A DNA stretch of 64,000 nucleotides from Ramazzottius varieornatus. Lineage: Eukaryota; Tardigrada; Eutardigrada; Parachela; Ramazzottiidae. Under the pieces are notes generated by a model. It made no database searches. It was not told the DNA's origin and saw nothing but the letters and a program-made list of their open reading frames with translations. The translations under genes were made by a program, and so were the position numbers. The stretch is from assembly GCA_001949185.1 (NCBI GenBank), contig BDGG01000013.1:62001-126000 (forward strand). The letters are read 5' to 3'. Of this stretch, positions 11,781 to 25,001 are shown in pieces; the stretch's first letter is position 1; each line of letters opens with the position of its first letter.

Positions 11781-12764
11781 AAGTATAATCAAAATATTTT
11801 GTTCTATATAATTTAGTTATGGTCTTCGTGAACTAAATGTAGCAACACGAAAAATTGGCATAAAATGATTTGGGGAAAACAGGATGGTCGTGTGGAATCG
11901 TGCCTGGCTAGGCTATAGACTGCCAGATGCTCCTTATGTCTTGTCGGACGTCAGCGAACCAAGCTAAGCTGCTAAAATCCACAGCTGCGCGACCCAAACG
12001 ATGTACGCTACTCATATGTGTTTTTTCCATCACGAGTGCATGCAGCGGAACGTGGGCCGCATACATGAAGTTTTTTTCCTGCTGCCATCGACTGTTTTTC
12101 AAGCCGATGGAGAAAGAGCCTGACAGCAGCGTCCTGGATTGAGGTCTGCATGTTTCCAATAATATATCATCGATATGGTATGCAGATGTGTTTGGCATAT
12201 CTCATATATGATGACACTCTGCGGAAAATGTTCCATCATTGATCGTTAGTCTCGGTGCATCTCGCGGGCTAGACGACCAATGAGGACGTTCAAGGCCCGC
12301 CTTGAGGGCACGACACTGCACTTTAAAGGACGGCAAATTCGGCGGCTGGGCCAGAGTACTCTCTGTCTCTAAATATGATTATGGTTATGAAGGCAGCATA
12401 AGACGGGCCTGATGGAGGTTATGAGGCCTTGCGCGTTGCGGGGCAAGTGGCCGTTTGTTAGTTCAGTCGATCTTTGTGACATGTCTGATAGTGCAAGCAC
12501 GGGTCAGCCAGCCTCTATGAACGTCCTTCCTTCGACTTATAGTGCATTTATTGCAAGTCTTTCCTGTTGACAGTCACCTTCGGCCAACCTTCACAGCTCG
12601 CCACATTGCCCCTCGCCAAAGAGCGCTGAGCTCAGCCATTAATTGGCGCGCGGTTAAAGACAAGCCAAGACCTTGCTTGATTTATCACCCTCACCCCCAT
12701 CCGTGAACTTCCTGACGCCTCCATTGTTGTGGGCTGCTCCTCATCTGACCACGACAACAACAAC
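11781..12764. promoter_or_regulatory. Region upstream of the nuclear receptor start
   Basis: No coding region recognised. By position this should include the promoter and 5' leader of the COUP-TF gene. I see no motif I would rely on. Confidence 0.3.
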
Positions 12765-15610
12765 ATGTCGGCCTGGCGCGACCCAACCAAGCAGCAGCAG
12801 CAAGACTCTTCTTCCCTCATGGCCGATTACAACAATGGCGGCCAACCGACGGCCATCACTACACCCATCCCCTCGTCCTCCCCATCGGACTCGGAGTCCG
12901 CCGATAAGAACAGCGCCTCGAATATTGAATGTGTGGTTTGTGGCGACAAGTCCAGCGGGAAGCATTATGGACAGTATACTTGTGAAGGCTGCAAGTCCTT
13001 CTTCAAGCGCAGTGTCCGGCGGAATTTAACGTACCAGTGCAGGGGAAATAAGAACTGCCCCATTGATCAGCATCATCGCAATCAGTGCCAGTATTGCCGG
13101 CTGAAGAAATGCCTCAAAAATGGAATGCGCAAAGAAGGTCAGTCTGCGTAATTATAATGTCACTGCCGGTGATTAATCTTAACGCTCCGTCCATTACGCC
13201 AAATTCTACAAATACCTTTCCGATATCCATCTTCAACTTTCTAACTATCATCTTATGTTCAACGTTCGCCGTGCCGGTACCACGCACAAATAACTTTATA
13301 TCTTTTTTTTGTGAACCTTGAAAATTGTCTGGGCGAGAGAAAGGTTACAATGTTTGATCGACTGATTTTGAGAATAGACGGGTAAAAAATAAATGTTTAT
13401 GCTAATAGCTGTTCAACGCGGCCGCATCGCCAATCAAGGTATGTTGTCGGCGCAGTATCCTTTCGTCAATTGCGGAGTGAACGGGAGTTTCGGCTACCGC
13501 GAGTCGGCTTCATCGTATATTAGTCAGCTGATGCGTGCGGATGCTTACGTGCAGCCCGACCTGACTCGATACTACGGAGTCTATGCTGGCACCAACCTGA
13601 CAGCCGGGGGTATTTCCGACACCGCCGCGCAGATTCTGATGCAGTCCATCACCTGGTGTCGCTCCATTCCCTTCTTCAGCGACCTTCCACCCAACGATCG
13701 TTGGAGCCTCGTCAAGCACAGCTGGAGCGACCTCTTCCTCTTGACGGCGGCCCAACAGAGTTCGCTCACGGGACAATCCTTCATCGCCCAGTTCCTCACG
13801 GCTCAAAATCTCAGCACTTCCACGGCAGCCACCAACTACCAAGTGTACCAAAGCTACACTATGATTCAGGACCGTATTGACAAGCTCCGCAGTTTGCATC
13901 TTGATGCCGTGGAATATAACTGCCTCAAAGCAATTGCACTCTACTCTACAGGTAAAAAAAGCTCCCTACTTTTAATCGCTCAACGTTTACCAGTCAATCT
14001 AAGCGTAAGGAAATCTTGTGAATAATTCAAAATCATATTAACGGTCTTCCCGATAGGAAGTTCGCCAACCAAACTCGGCCAGTTCGTTCTCCCAAGGTGG
14101 CGTACTCTGTTTGTGATACAGGCCATGCATGTGCGCCGCTTGAGAAAGCGATCTTTCCAACGTTTTCAAGTGGCGCATGCTGTCAGCTAAAAGCCCTGTA
14201 AATGTGCGCCACTTGGAAAACGATCTGGTCGAATTCTTCTGCCGGGCTCCCGTGTGCTGAAAACCTTCCGGCCTATTTTTTGAGCTGCATACTAATAAAG
14301 ATAATATCTTGAAAAGTGGATAGTTTAGTCTGCAATTGGTCTTGGCTGGTAGAAAGATCGTCCACGGTGGTCGAAATCAGATCGCACACGTTGCTCTAAA
14401 TTCACCGCATAGTGCAAAACTTAAAGTGGGAAGGTCGGGGTGTGTGTATGTGTGTGCTATATGTGGGAACATTGAATTTACTTCGATCGCGGGTGCGGAA
14501 CAATGGATACAAGTAGGACAAAGGCGCCGAGCATTCCATGTCCATTATAGGCAACTCGAGGATATCGACTGTCTTTTCAAGTGTTGCTGTGCTGGCCCAG
14601 CAGTAGCGCAGCAAAGTCTTGCGGAATGAAATATACGTCGGCCAAAGTCAGATTATATGATGGGGGCTGTTCATTACCAATGACCGTAGCAAGGTGGCCA
14701 CTTGAAAGCCTGAGTCTATTCGGCCGTTTCTCCGGCCGACAATCCCCAAAGCAAAGCCGGCCATGAATGAATTTCCATGTCTCCCTTGATTGATAAACAG
14801 AGTTAGCCAACGTCGCGTATTTTAAAGTTAGTCTGACTATAGGCCGATTACGCTCCAAAGTTCCCGCAGGCGCAAGATCGAGCAAGCAAGATGATGGAGC
14901 ATGTGGACATAACGTATTATCAACGTATTATCAACTTGATGTTACCATAAAGAGCTCATCGTCAGCGATAGAAATGTCCCGATAACTGCGCATTACGCAC
15001 TGCCCATACTCTACAGAATTTCAAAATATAGACTGAACGCTACTTGCCTCCAAGGCAAACATCCACAAACGAGCAGTTAAGATCATCGTTCTCTTGCGAC
15101 TAATAATCGTCTTTGTAATTTACAATGGGAAAATTGCCCACAAGCCATAAGTTACCGACTGGTCAAATACTTCAGGAAACCTAGAAAAGATTAAAATGCA
15201 TTATAAAATATCAACTAAAGAATTGAAATAAGGTCGACAATGAATAAAAAATCAAAAAGTGTTCATAATAAATAAGTGACTTTTTTCTTGTTGTAGATGC
15301 GCCACAGTTGAGCGATCCATCCTACATCGAAATGATCCAAGAGAAGTCGCAGTGCGCGCTGGAAGAGTATATCCGGACGAGGTTGGAGTACGGCGGACCC
15401 AACAGTACACGAGCCGGCCGGCTCTTGCTTCGTCTGCCTTCACTGCGAGCCATCAACAGTCCCCTGCTGGAGAGCCTCTTCTTTTCGCGCCTGATGAAGC
15501 CTGTCAACCTGGACCACCTCTTGCGCGAACTCCTCCTGAATGGCTCTTCCAACGGCGGCTTCGGCGCATGGTCAGCCTATGGCATGACACCCGCCCTGAC
15601 GGCTTGCTGA
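12765..15610 (+). CDS. svp: COUP-TF / NR2F-type orphan nuclear receptor (seven-up orthologue)
   Basis: Three exons: 12765-13137, 13409-13951 and 15297-15610. All have GT-AG junctions and matching phases, giving 409 aa. Residues ~50-125 are the DNA-binding domain with both zinc fingers ([19 protein letters not shown]-box CEGCKS, then [19 protein letters not shown]). The first intron falls at the usual place after the zinc fingers, with KE-AVQRGR read across it. Exons 2-3 encode the ligand-binding domain: [26 protein letters not shown], then [14 protein letters not shown] and [10 protein letters not shown] match the COUP-TF helices in order. The N-terminus is short and poly-Gln/Ser rich. The C-terminus after the last helix ([14 protein letters not shown]) is longer and more Gly-rich than in vertebrate COUP-TF. 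The family represses or activates transcription on direct-repeat sites in neural and photoreceptor development. The start at 12765 follows an A-rich context; a GTG 36 bases upstream is not credible. The symbol is by family, not proven orthology. Confidence 0.93.
14056..14252. repeat. H-family hairpin MITE, copy 3 (two units), in the receptor's intron 2
   Basis: CCCAAGGTGGCGTAC...GTGCGCCGCTTGAG, then CAAGTGGCGCATGC...GTGCGCCACTTGG, ending GCCGGGCTCC. Confidence 0.7.
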
Positions 15611-17680
15611 GAAATATATTTAGCATTAGCGTCTTCTTGACTCCCTCAACAAAACTGACCTCTGTTCTTTTACTCAGTTCCTCCAGAAATCCTATGCGGA
15701 ATATGAACGTGACTTATCAAGTATCTAATATTCATTCGGTTATCCCCTACTCCAAATTAATTCTCTGGCAGTATTTCCCTGTCGTTCTTGTGATAAATCG
15801 CATCGAACCAGTTTAAACGTCAAACCTCACCGCAAGCGAAATAAAATACTCAGTGAGTATCAGACAAGGTCTTTTCTGGTAACGCGCAGCTAGGATCAAA
15901 TTTTGAAACTTCTCAGGTGGTCCAGGGCGTTGATCGCGAGACAGAAAAGGAACCGACCGAAAAGCCGAAAGTGTTATAGAAAGCTGAGAATGAAAGGAAG
16001 GATAATTTGCCGCTGCAAGGTTTAATTGATTGGAATGGAATTATAATTTCTGGGCCATCCGTTCTTCAGCTCGTGAGGATGCAGTGAGTTGTTCATTCAT
16101 ACCGCCACAAGAATTTTCAATGGAGTTGTTTCTCTTTGGTCGCCCGGTAAGTGTATTGTCTTGGCATATCAGACTACAGGGACTCCAGATCTGGGACTTA
16201 CTACAAGTATACAACTCGCTCTAACTCGCCAGCTAAAATTCTCTTCCCCTACAGAAAAAAGTCTCCAACTACTTTCATAATTGCGGTGGATAATATCTTT
16301 GGCTATATCGAAGTATTCGGTATACAATTTGCCCGCTTTTGTCGGTTATGTTGGATCTGTAGTGCAATGGAGAATGAAGCGAAGGTCGAATGACTTGTGT
16401 TAGAACACTTTCAGTACAGTGGGCGGATAGTTTTTTTTCAAGTAGTCGAATCATATTTCTGGTGGTATGATGTGGTATGTGATTTCGAATGAAATATTAC
16501 CCCGGTGTCAGCGATACATATGGGGGGATCGGTTGAGGAAGCGTGGTTGTTCCCAGGTAAGGCAAGCGTGAAGTGATGTAAAGTTACCCAACAGCTGCCG
16601 TCGTCTCCCATGGCCAGATTATAAGTCACGGCCAGTTATGCCTCCAATGTCACATGCCTGTGAGCCCTGGGTGTTAATCATGGAAATTGCACATCTTGAT
16701 TGTGTCAGTATGTTAGCGGATATCTCTTTCACGTGCCGTCGAGCTTTCACCTGCCGCCCATATGCATCGGCCAGTCATGAGACAGAGATACGACAAGATA
16801 AATGCAGGTAATGGTACGTTATACTTTAATCATCGGTTATGATTTGTGCTGCTGTCTTGTCATTCTTCCCTTCCTCCACCTTGATTTTAAAATCACGCTG
16901 CCTTAATTGTCCTCTCATCCATTGTGGGATGACGCCGCGCCTTAAACCTTCCACTCTGCGTACGGGGTCCTCTCTGTCTCTAACTTTTCTTTAAAATGTA
17001 GAGAGTGTCTTTAAGGCGCTTTGCATCAGTAATCATGGCCCATGCATGCATGCAGATGAGCCGGAGAGGAAACGGCCTGCTTGTGTGTGGAGAAATCTGA
17101 GGATGGTTGGGTTCAGTGGAGCGTGGAAGAAAATGGCAGGCAAATAGCCCCGGCATTATTCATTCTTATAATAACTCCAGACTACAAACGCCAAGGTCGC
17201 ATTTTGACGCTTGACTGATAAACCGCCACTATGCACAATTTTACAGTATCCGAAAAGACTCGTCTTTTGGTTCTTTTCGAATATGTGTACCCATGTACTT
17301 GTCTCAAAGATCAAGCCATGCAAAGGCCAGTAGAAAAAGTCACCACAAGCAATTTGCAGGCGAGTGTGCGCGAACACTAGACAAGTTGGGACAGCAAACC
17401 CGTCAATCGACAAGGCGATAATCAAGCTGGCAATGTCGACAAAAATGGCGAAAGAGGTCTGCATATCTGACATGTCAAATTGGATGAAGCAAACGCTTGG
17501 TGAGCCTTGTGACCCAACCCGGTGGCAAGGTCCTTGGCGACAAACGTATTCCGAAAAGAGCACAATTGCCTGGTTGCAACGGCGTAATGAGGTTACGAAC
17601 TCTTCCTTTTCTTTCTTCACTTTCGGATTCGTCAAGATTGTTTTGTAAATGATGCATTTAATTAGCTGACACCACTAGGA
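15611..17680. other. 3' flank of the receptor gene, non-coding
   Basis: AATAAA at 15840-15845, about 230 bases after the stop, is a plausible polyadenylation signal. No gene is supported beyond it; the 159-codon minus-strand frame at 17156-17635 has no family resemblance. Confidence 0.35.
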
Positions 17681-17785
17681 TGGCGCACCACTTGAAGAAC
17701 AATACTGTCGAGATTTCTAGGCGGCGCACACTTCCAGACAGTAATACCGACAAGGTGCGCCACTTGAGATAACAATCAGCTTGCG
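17681..17785. repeat. H-family hairpin MITE, copy 4
   Basis: GATGGCGCACCACTTGAAG, then GGCGGCGCACAC...GTGCGCCACTTGAG; somewhat diverged. Confidence 0.6.
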
Positions 17786-18423
17786 TTTTTACACAGAGCA
17801 GAAAATATCTCGTTGTTTTATTCGGACAAAAAACTGAAAGAACTCGGGTTTAAGATTCTGTTACATAAAAGGCTATTTGGAAATTTGTTTGTATTTCACA
17901 TGGCGGCAAGTAAAGACAATAAATAAACATTCAGCGCATGTCTGATATGGCTCGTCGTATCCCAATCAGGTTCTACAAGGCATATCACAGTACAGTTTGA
18001 TGGGTTATAACGCGACGGGTGGGCGCGTGCAGGCTGTGGAGTCTGTATAATCTTCCTTGACGCAGACACATTCGGCGAGTAAATAAAAAAGGTGTAAACA
18101 AGCTGGTAGCTGTCATCAACATCGCACGCGTATGTCGATAAGTCCCCATCAGTCGACCAGCTCTTATTGCATAGTGTACAGAGTGGCTTCATGAAAGATA
18201 TCAGTCTTGGAAATCGATCTAGCTGGGAAAAGTCAGATCTATGTGGTACGGCGCATCAAGGCAATTTTAAAATTAGCACAAAATGTAAGCCAAGCTGAAG
18301 ATGTCGGCCACATGTGATGTTCTTCTTCTCCTCTGCTTCATCCTCTGCGTATCTTGCATATCCAGTCAACTCCGCATACTGCACGCATAATAATCATGGC
18401 ATAAGAGATACGGTAGCTCGACA

Positions 18424-18536
18424 ACAAACTCGATCAGATATCTTTTCCCAAGTGGCGCACGCTTCCATCCAATAATACTACAAACTTGCGCCACTTTGGA
18501 AACGGATCTGGTTGGAAGTGTGTGCCGAGCTCCCGT
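18424..18536. repeat. H-family hairpin MITE, copy 5
   Basis: CCCAAGTGGCGCACGC with TTGCGCCACTTTGG about 40 bp later. It ends in GAGCTCCCG, a half-terminus seen in other copies. Confidence 0.7.
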
Positions 18537-18539
18537 GAG

Positions 18540-19970
18540 TCGCCGCCAGCACAGATTAATGAAGCCGAATTTATATGACAGTGTGGGTTGGTGGAAAAAA
18601 TTGCATGGATCGTCTTTAGGAATCTTTGCTTGTTGAAGTTCCGATTGGTGATTGGGCTGCGGATCCGGAGTGAGTACAAGGAGCCCGCAGAGACAGTCAC
18701 CTGCATCCACCTCAGGGCTGCTTGTTCAGCCCGCCTTTGCGCCGCTAGTCTCCCTTCTCAATAGTACAAACGAAGATGAGAATGATCTGAGCAATCGTCG
18801 AAACAATTAACTATTGTTGACTAATCTTGGGATTAATCTCCACATTCCCTTCTTGACGATCACTTAAAGTCGCGCGGGTCGCACGGGCCTGCCATAATCT
18901 TCAACCATTCATACTTGCTTCTCTCCCTCCAGCTACGACCGAAATAACGCGCGAAAGCCTTTCTGTTCTTGGCGTTTTTCAACAAAATGCGATACTAGAG
19001 ATAATTTTCTACAAGTTTGGGACTTCGATTTGGCTCGATTATGCACCAATGGAGAAGGCACACTACTGACTACGTGGTGGCTACGTCGAGAGTCGCCGAG
19101 ATCTCCGCGCGTGTGAATGGGTCTTCCGCTTAATTTCCGTCTCTAACAACGCTACAAACAATCAGCCCTGATTACTATCAACGACCAATCGAGGCCGAGA
19201 AACGATTACGGCGCAGTCAAATTTTAAATTGTATTAGGGAGATATTCAGTGCATTTATGATTGCGCTTTGGACTGCACGACATGATCCGGACAATCGAAG
19301 TAAGGCAGAACGCACTGGCCTGCTGCGCTCCGATGCTTCCGACAATAACAAAGTCCTCCCGCACAGACGCACATTGCTGTATCCGAAAAATACATCAACA
19401 GGCTTTTCGTTTGTTCTGTCTATATTTCCAGAATCTACAATCTTGACTGAAAAAAAGCGTGATTGTGGTGCAGTGCATGCTGAACGATTCTGCGCCATTT
19501 TTTTGGCATAATGCTAAAAGGTGGTAAACTAGTCAGGGTGTCAGAAAGATTTTTATGCAGTGAGCGCCGTACGTGCAAAACACTTCACGGGACCGACTGA
19601 AGAGGGATCCCGTTGATAGGAAAGTAACCACACGCTGGCCTCTCCGGATACTTCACTCCCTCTTTCTGGAATTTCGGACCCACCATACTGCAAATATTAA
19701 TTAGAACGGATTGTACGCACACAGTTTCTTCAACGGAAAGTTAACGAGAGATACCTGCTGGTAAATTCTCTTGCTCCTTGACGTTTGCATTAAATTGGTC
19801 TTAGAGATGACTTACTTCAACAGAGTAAGCAGCGAAGTAATCTCGTTCATAGTAGGCTTTCGATGATCGTGTTTCCCAGCTAAAAAGTACGACAGCTGGT
19901 ATTGGACGTGGCGTCTACTAAAGCTTTGCAGTATAGCGGCAGCATCGTGCGCTCGTTTTATGAATTTAAA
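18540..19970. other. Intergenic DNA, no gene supported
   Basis: Short overlapping frames only. No transposon ends or RNA genes are recognisable. Confidence 0.35.
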
Positions 19971-19976
19971 TTAAGC

Positions 19977-20181
19977 TGGAGCAAGCGTTGGTGACCTGCG
20001 ATGGGGCGCGAGGTCAGGCTAGTGGAAGACTGGCTGATTGCCATTCTATAATGAGGTCGTGATCTCGCCTTTCCTTCCGCCTCTACTTCCAACAACGGCC
20101 TGCCTTCCTTCCCCTCCACATTCATAATCCATCCATATGCATATGCCATTCTCTTTTTCCATCCTTCCCTTCGCTCTCTAG
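19977..20181 (+). repeat. Near-identical dispersed repeat, copy 1
   Basis: About 200 bp from GGAGCAAGCGTTGGTGACC to TTCGCTCT recur almost base for base at 24363-24565. Beyond that the two continue as a weaker match (CATATTTTAAACTT.CCATC, then CAGATGTT). Confidence 0.85.
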
Positions 20182-20840
20182 TTTATTCATATTTTAAACT
20201 TGCCATCCCGCCAGATGTTTCCTCGATCCATCGGCCGGCAGTCAGCGTCGTCCCAGTTCGTGACAGGTCGATGGATGAGGCACGATCCAGCTGGAACAGA
20301 GTCATCGATGGTCATACATTCAATTGCCAGCGATATTGAAGGTTATGACAGTCGCTTCAGCTCTTTGCTTCATGTCAAACCTACTTAGTACATAGTTCGC
20401 CATCGGCTGCCAAAATGGCAGAATAAACTCCTAGAACCGATCGTAGAAAGAGACTGCTTTTCCGGCAAAGTATCTTCGGCAGACGTCTTTGCAACTTAGC
20501 TTTACCGATGTGAAATACAATAGAGTCTGTATTTTGTCATCGAGCAAGAAAGAAATGTAAGCTGTTTTCTCAGTGTGGTGATGCTGGGTATTCGCTCTCC
20601 AGAACCCTAACGACCAATGGGAATCGCTCGATGGATGTATCAAATATCCAGTAATGGAGCGCACCAAGCGGTATCACAAATGAGTACGTACTGCAGCAGC
20701 GGAAAGGGAATCTGGAGGACGAGTGAATGGTTTGTGGGCAAATGGCGACGGAAACGACATTGTCATGAGTAACTGCCATCGATCAACGTCACGCACAGTT
20801 CGCTCTGTTGACCTCTTCCTCCAAACGATAAAGGGGGAGC

Positions 20841-20937
20841 ATTCTTTCCGGACGGTTTTCCAAGCGGTCCAAGTCTTTGGTGCTGCTGGCTAGAAGCGTG
20901 CGCGGCTTGGAAAGACGATCTTGTCGAGCTCTTAAAT
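20841..20937. repeat. H-family hairpin MITE, degraded copy
   Basis: CCAAGCGGTCCAAG...GTGCGCGGCTTGG, then GATCTTGTCGAGCTC. The stem is eroded. Confidence 0.45.
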
Positions 20938-21511
20938 GATGGCAATTTTGGAATTGTGAAATCTGCAAGATGTACGATGCGAAGCCTTTCTTTCCGTCGG
21001 AGAGGTACGGTGAATCATCGCTGCAGGTCATTTTAAAAGTATAGTTACGGTGGTGATTTTATGGGTTTTTAATGGCTTTTAAAGGAGAGGAGAGGTAGTG
21101 GGAGGCGCTGTCTTGGGCATTGTTCAAGTCCCGTGCGACCTGCGTGACCTGGAGCGTCTCAGACACCAAGGCCTCAATCAAGCAGCGCAAAGCTTAAGCC
21201 AGATTAGATGACAATAACTAATTGTCTCTCTTCATTGCTCAGATTATTCTCATCTTCATTCGTCCCATTCATTCATCGGCTCACCGGCAGTCAAGTGTTG
21301 ATTCAAAACTTTCAGACTGACAACCACCATCGTCACAGGTGAGCGCGCCTTTCTGCGGTTTCTGTGAGCCAACCATAAGCTCATTCCTCTCATCCAGACA
21401 TACCACACGACTAAAACTTCGACCTCGCATTTCAACGTCAGTATTTCCGAGATCTGGTTATTCCACGAAAATAATGCAAACCGTAAACAGACTCAAGTTG
21501 CAAGTTCGAGC

Positions 21512-21630
21512 ATGCTAACTCGACCAGATTCGTTTCCCAAGTGACGCAGGTTATCAGTGTTATTGGCTGGAAGCCTACGCCACGCGGAGAAACGATCTGG
21601 ACAAGTTTTCTTGTCGATCTCTGAACTCCC
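21512..21630. repeat. H-family hairpin MITE, copy 7
   Basis: CCCAAGTGACGCAGG...CTACGCCACGCGGAG with GATC arms; one mismatch in the left core. Confidence 0.6.
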
Positions 21631-22960
21631 CTTCTAAATCTGTTTCCTTCATGGGTTTGACTTTGCCTAAGTCGGCATACGATGGAGTACCGGACGATCC
21701 GCTGAGAATTACAAATTCTAGAATAGATATAGGTGCGACGTTGAACTTTCTCAAGATCTAACCTAATGACCCGTTATGATATCTGGACAATGAAATGTTC
21801 GAAATTGCCTTGATTTCCTCATGTACAGCTTCGGCACTGTGGTGACCGCCGGTCACACAGTGAGCATGCAACCTGAAAGACTGATTACGCCTTGTACGGA
21901 TGCGCATACGCCCAGTGTTCCATCGAAAGTTGCGGTGTGTGATGTTGACTGCTTGTTTAGTGTCAAATGAAGGTGAGAAGGAGGTGTTGAATGGACAATC
22001 ATCCTTTTGGCATAACGCATCCTCTGTTGACTGTCCACATCGTACGATACGAGATATGCGTATCGGTCCACCCTCGTCCCTCAAATATTTGTCCGATTAC
22101 CTTCATCGCCAACTTTACCGAGATTGAGTTACACATCGGTATGTCGCGTTGTGGTCTGTGCACGTGAGATGTTTAACTCATTCAATATGGGCGGTGATGC
22201 TCGCATTCCCTTGATGAGATTGAAAGTCTGGAGAGTGATATGCAATGGGCAGAGAACATTAAAGGGCGGCCATCAAAAGGAGCGGAGTGTGCACTTGATC
22301 GACCACCCTTGTCTTATACTCGACGCTGACTGTAGAAAATGTCATTAATATTAATGTAATTCCACAGCTACGCACTTGATTCTCAGACACAATCGAATGG
22401 GAAGAATATTGCGGCTTGATTGAAACTTAGCATAACTTTGAATCTGTTCGCACGCATGTAAACTTTCGGGCTCGAATCAATCTTCAATAGTCATATACAC
22501 ATTTTCGCAGTTTCGCTTCCCGAAGCTGAAAAGTCCAAACGAAGGGTCCACGGTAGGTGGAGACAGTGACAGCGGTGGACTCGGCTCAACTGCGGGAGCC
22601 TTGCAGATGTTAGGGCAGCAAGTATCGATGTCGCAAAGAGTCATGGAAAATGTCTGCTCTTCTTGACCTAAAATTCTTCATTGTCCCCACTATTTTGAGT
22701 TGGAGTAGTATTGATACATAAGGTGAAATGCAAATGGCGTGCAGGTCAACTGTATCCAGCACGACCTGTATAATCGAAAGATCGTTCCACGACCTTGCTG
22801 AACCTCGAATTCATCTCTGCATAACTGATCGGCCAATTTCTTCGAACAACATTCTTCTCGTGTATATTTAACCTAATCCTTCTGAACGGTTGTGTGCACA
22901 ACAGACGACTTTTGCATGGTAGTCGAGAATTTTTTCTGACTAAAAACAACATTCGCTATT
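21631..22960. other. Intergenic DNA, no gene supported
   Basis: The longest open frames (minus strand 21758-22084; plus strand 22124-22348) show no domain or codon signature I can trust. Confidence 0.35.
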
Positions 22961-23160
22961 TGGGAGGCCGGCAAACGGAGGTACAAGATCGTAATAGTAA
23001 GTGGCGCACATCTCCAGCCACCAGCAGTGTAAACGTACGCCACTTGGGAGAACCAAGCTGGCCGAGCTGCTTTTCCAAGTCGTGAACACTCTCAGCCTAC
23101 AAACCGAAAACTTGCGCCACTTGATAACAAGACTCTTGCGTTTCGTTTGCCTGCCTCCCA
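22961..23160. mobile_element. H-family MITE, reference copy with both ends, 200 bp
   Basis: It starts TGGGAGGCCGGCAAACG and ends CGTTTGCCTGCCTCCCA, so the terminal inverted repeats are complete. Inside are two hairpin units (AAGTGGCGCACATC...GTACGCCACTTGGG, then CCAAGTCGTGAACAC...TTGCGCCACTTG). It has no coding capacity. This copy defines the family's full length of about 200 bp. Confidence 0.8.
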
Positions 23161-24362
23161 TTTTGCATAACTGCTCCAATCAGACTTTCTGCTTACGCTT
23201 GTATTGTATGCTTAGACGACTTGGAATAAAAAAGAATAAAACTGATTATAAAATATTTCTATGAGGTGGCGCTTCTGTTCATGGACACTTGACTTGGGTA
23301 CGTCAATCCAATTTAGTCTAAAAGCAACAACACAGCTGGTGACATGCTCCATGGTGCACTCCAATTGCACATATATCGACCAGATTATTCAAAGGCACGG
23401 CAAGTCAAATTTTAAATCGCATTATGAAATATGCTCGTATTTATGATTGAGGCCGTCTGCACGATATGCAGATTCATTCGCGCTTCAATTCCGCCGACAC
23501 AAACATCAGTCTTCGTCCCTCGGTGCAGCAAGGCGGACACGATTGTACAAGGAAGCATGTCCGTTCGGAGACTTCAGTGAAGCTTCCTTTGTTTCGTTTG
23601 GAAAAACACTTGTTGTGTCTCTTGAAGTTGGACTGGATACTTTATCTGTCAGCCAGAAGGTGCCTGCTCAGCGCCACTTGCGCAGCATATGCAAAACACT
23701 TGACGGCAAACTTTCAAGAGGTCTCCCTTGCCTATCAAAATATATATTCTCAACACTAACTGTGCCTTACTAAATCTAGTATACATTATGGCGATGTTTC
23801 AAGTTCCAACACGGCTGCTGTCAATGTACTGCATTGAAAGAAATGAATATGAAAGTAGCGCTTGTGTTGCCACCACTGGAACCGTACTACGCAAAGTCAA
23901 ATGGGTGATGACTGCGAGCTGCAACTTTCCGCTTCTGAGATGCATAAAAGAATGAGTGTCCTTTAAACTTACGGCATTCATATTTATCTCCTTGAAAAAT
24001 AAGGGTTGGTGCTGTAAAGTTGCGAGATTATAATGAAGCAAAAGCTCCACATTTGCGCAGAGGAGAGCGTATTGTATAACGTGACGTAAGAATGTTGATC
24101 TTGTTGGTGTGTAAACGAATCGCGGAGGAATGCTACCAATACCGATGACATTTACCAGTCAGGTGTGATATCTTATCAAACATCAGACCCTTTGCAAGTG
24201 GCGAAAGTTCACCGGTTGTGTACAGGCTCGAATCCTTCTATGAAAACATTTGATTCCTGTCTAAAGTTTACACTGCGAACTGTTCACGCTGCACAGTAGC
24301 AGCAAAGCTGATGGCAGCTGTTAAAAATCAGCACGCTTCGACGTAGCTAGACCAGACAAAGC
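23161..24362. other. Intergenic DNA, no gene supported
   Basis: Short frames only. A phrase, CAAATTTTAAAT, seen near 23407 also occurs near 19218, but no bounded element was found. Confidence 0.35.
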
Positions 24363-24565
24363 CGGAGCAAGCGTTGGTGACCTGCGATGGGGCGCGAGGT
24401 CAGGCTAGTGGAAGACTGGCTGATTGCCATTCTATAATGAGGTCGTGATCTCGCCTTTCCTTCCGCCTCTACTTCCAACAACGGCCTGCCTTCCTTCCCC
24501 TCCACATTCATAATCCATCCATATGCATATGCCATTCTCTTTTTCCATCCTTCCTTTCGCTCTAC
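24363..24565 (+). repeat. Near-identical dispersed repeat, copy 2
   Basis: Partner of 19977-20181, differing by only a base or two over about 200 bp, in the same orientation 4.4 kb away. Confidence 0.85.
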
Positions 24566-25001
24566 AAACTAGTCATATTTTAAACTTTCCATCTAGCCAG
24601 ATGTTCCGCCCATCCATCAGGCTGCAGTTAGCGACGTCCCAGTAGTTCGTGATGAATCGGGCTCGTTCGTGATGGAGTTCTCGAACGCAGAAAGATTTAA
24701 TACTGCTGTATTGCGATCTCTGAGGCAAGAAGACGCCCTCTACGCAAACCGTTGACTGAGGCACTACCTTTCAAAAACTCATTTAGCTCTCACTCGAATT
24801 CGTTTCCGTTCTTGTGTCTGAATGTCGCAACAGTAAATCTTGGCTATATCAAAGCATGCAGAATTAGTACAGCTGGTAAATTGAGAGGCGCTCAAAATTT
24901 TAGGATAGCAACTGTGTTATCATATTTGTTAGGTTTAATTGCTGCAGTAAACAGCAGAACTGTCTCTTTTAGGCGGTTAGTCTCCATCCCATTCTCCGGA
25001 C

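Noticed and set aside
12729-12764. Upstream GTG start for the nuclear receptor
   Set aside because: Eukaryotic start at ATG 12765 is preferred; GTG initiation is not expected.
17156-17635. 159-codon minus-strand open frame with a few hydrophobic stretches
   Set aside because: No family resemblance and overlapped by a 94-codon frame on the opposite strand. A chance frame of this length is expected a few times in 64 kb.
21758-22084. 108-codon minus-strand frame
   Set aside because: No motif, no splice sites that extend it, and overlapping frames on both strands.
24190-24240. Possible tRNA-like GGCTCGAATCC word
   Set aside because: No acceptor stem or anticodon arm could be folded by eye around it.
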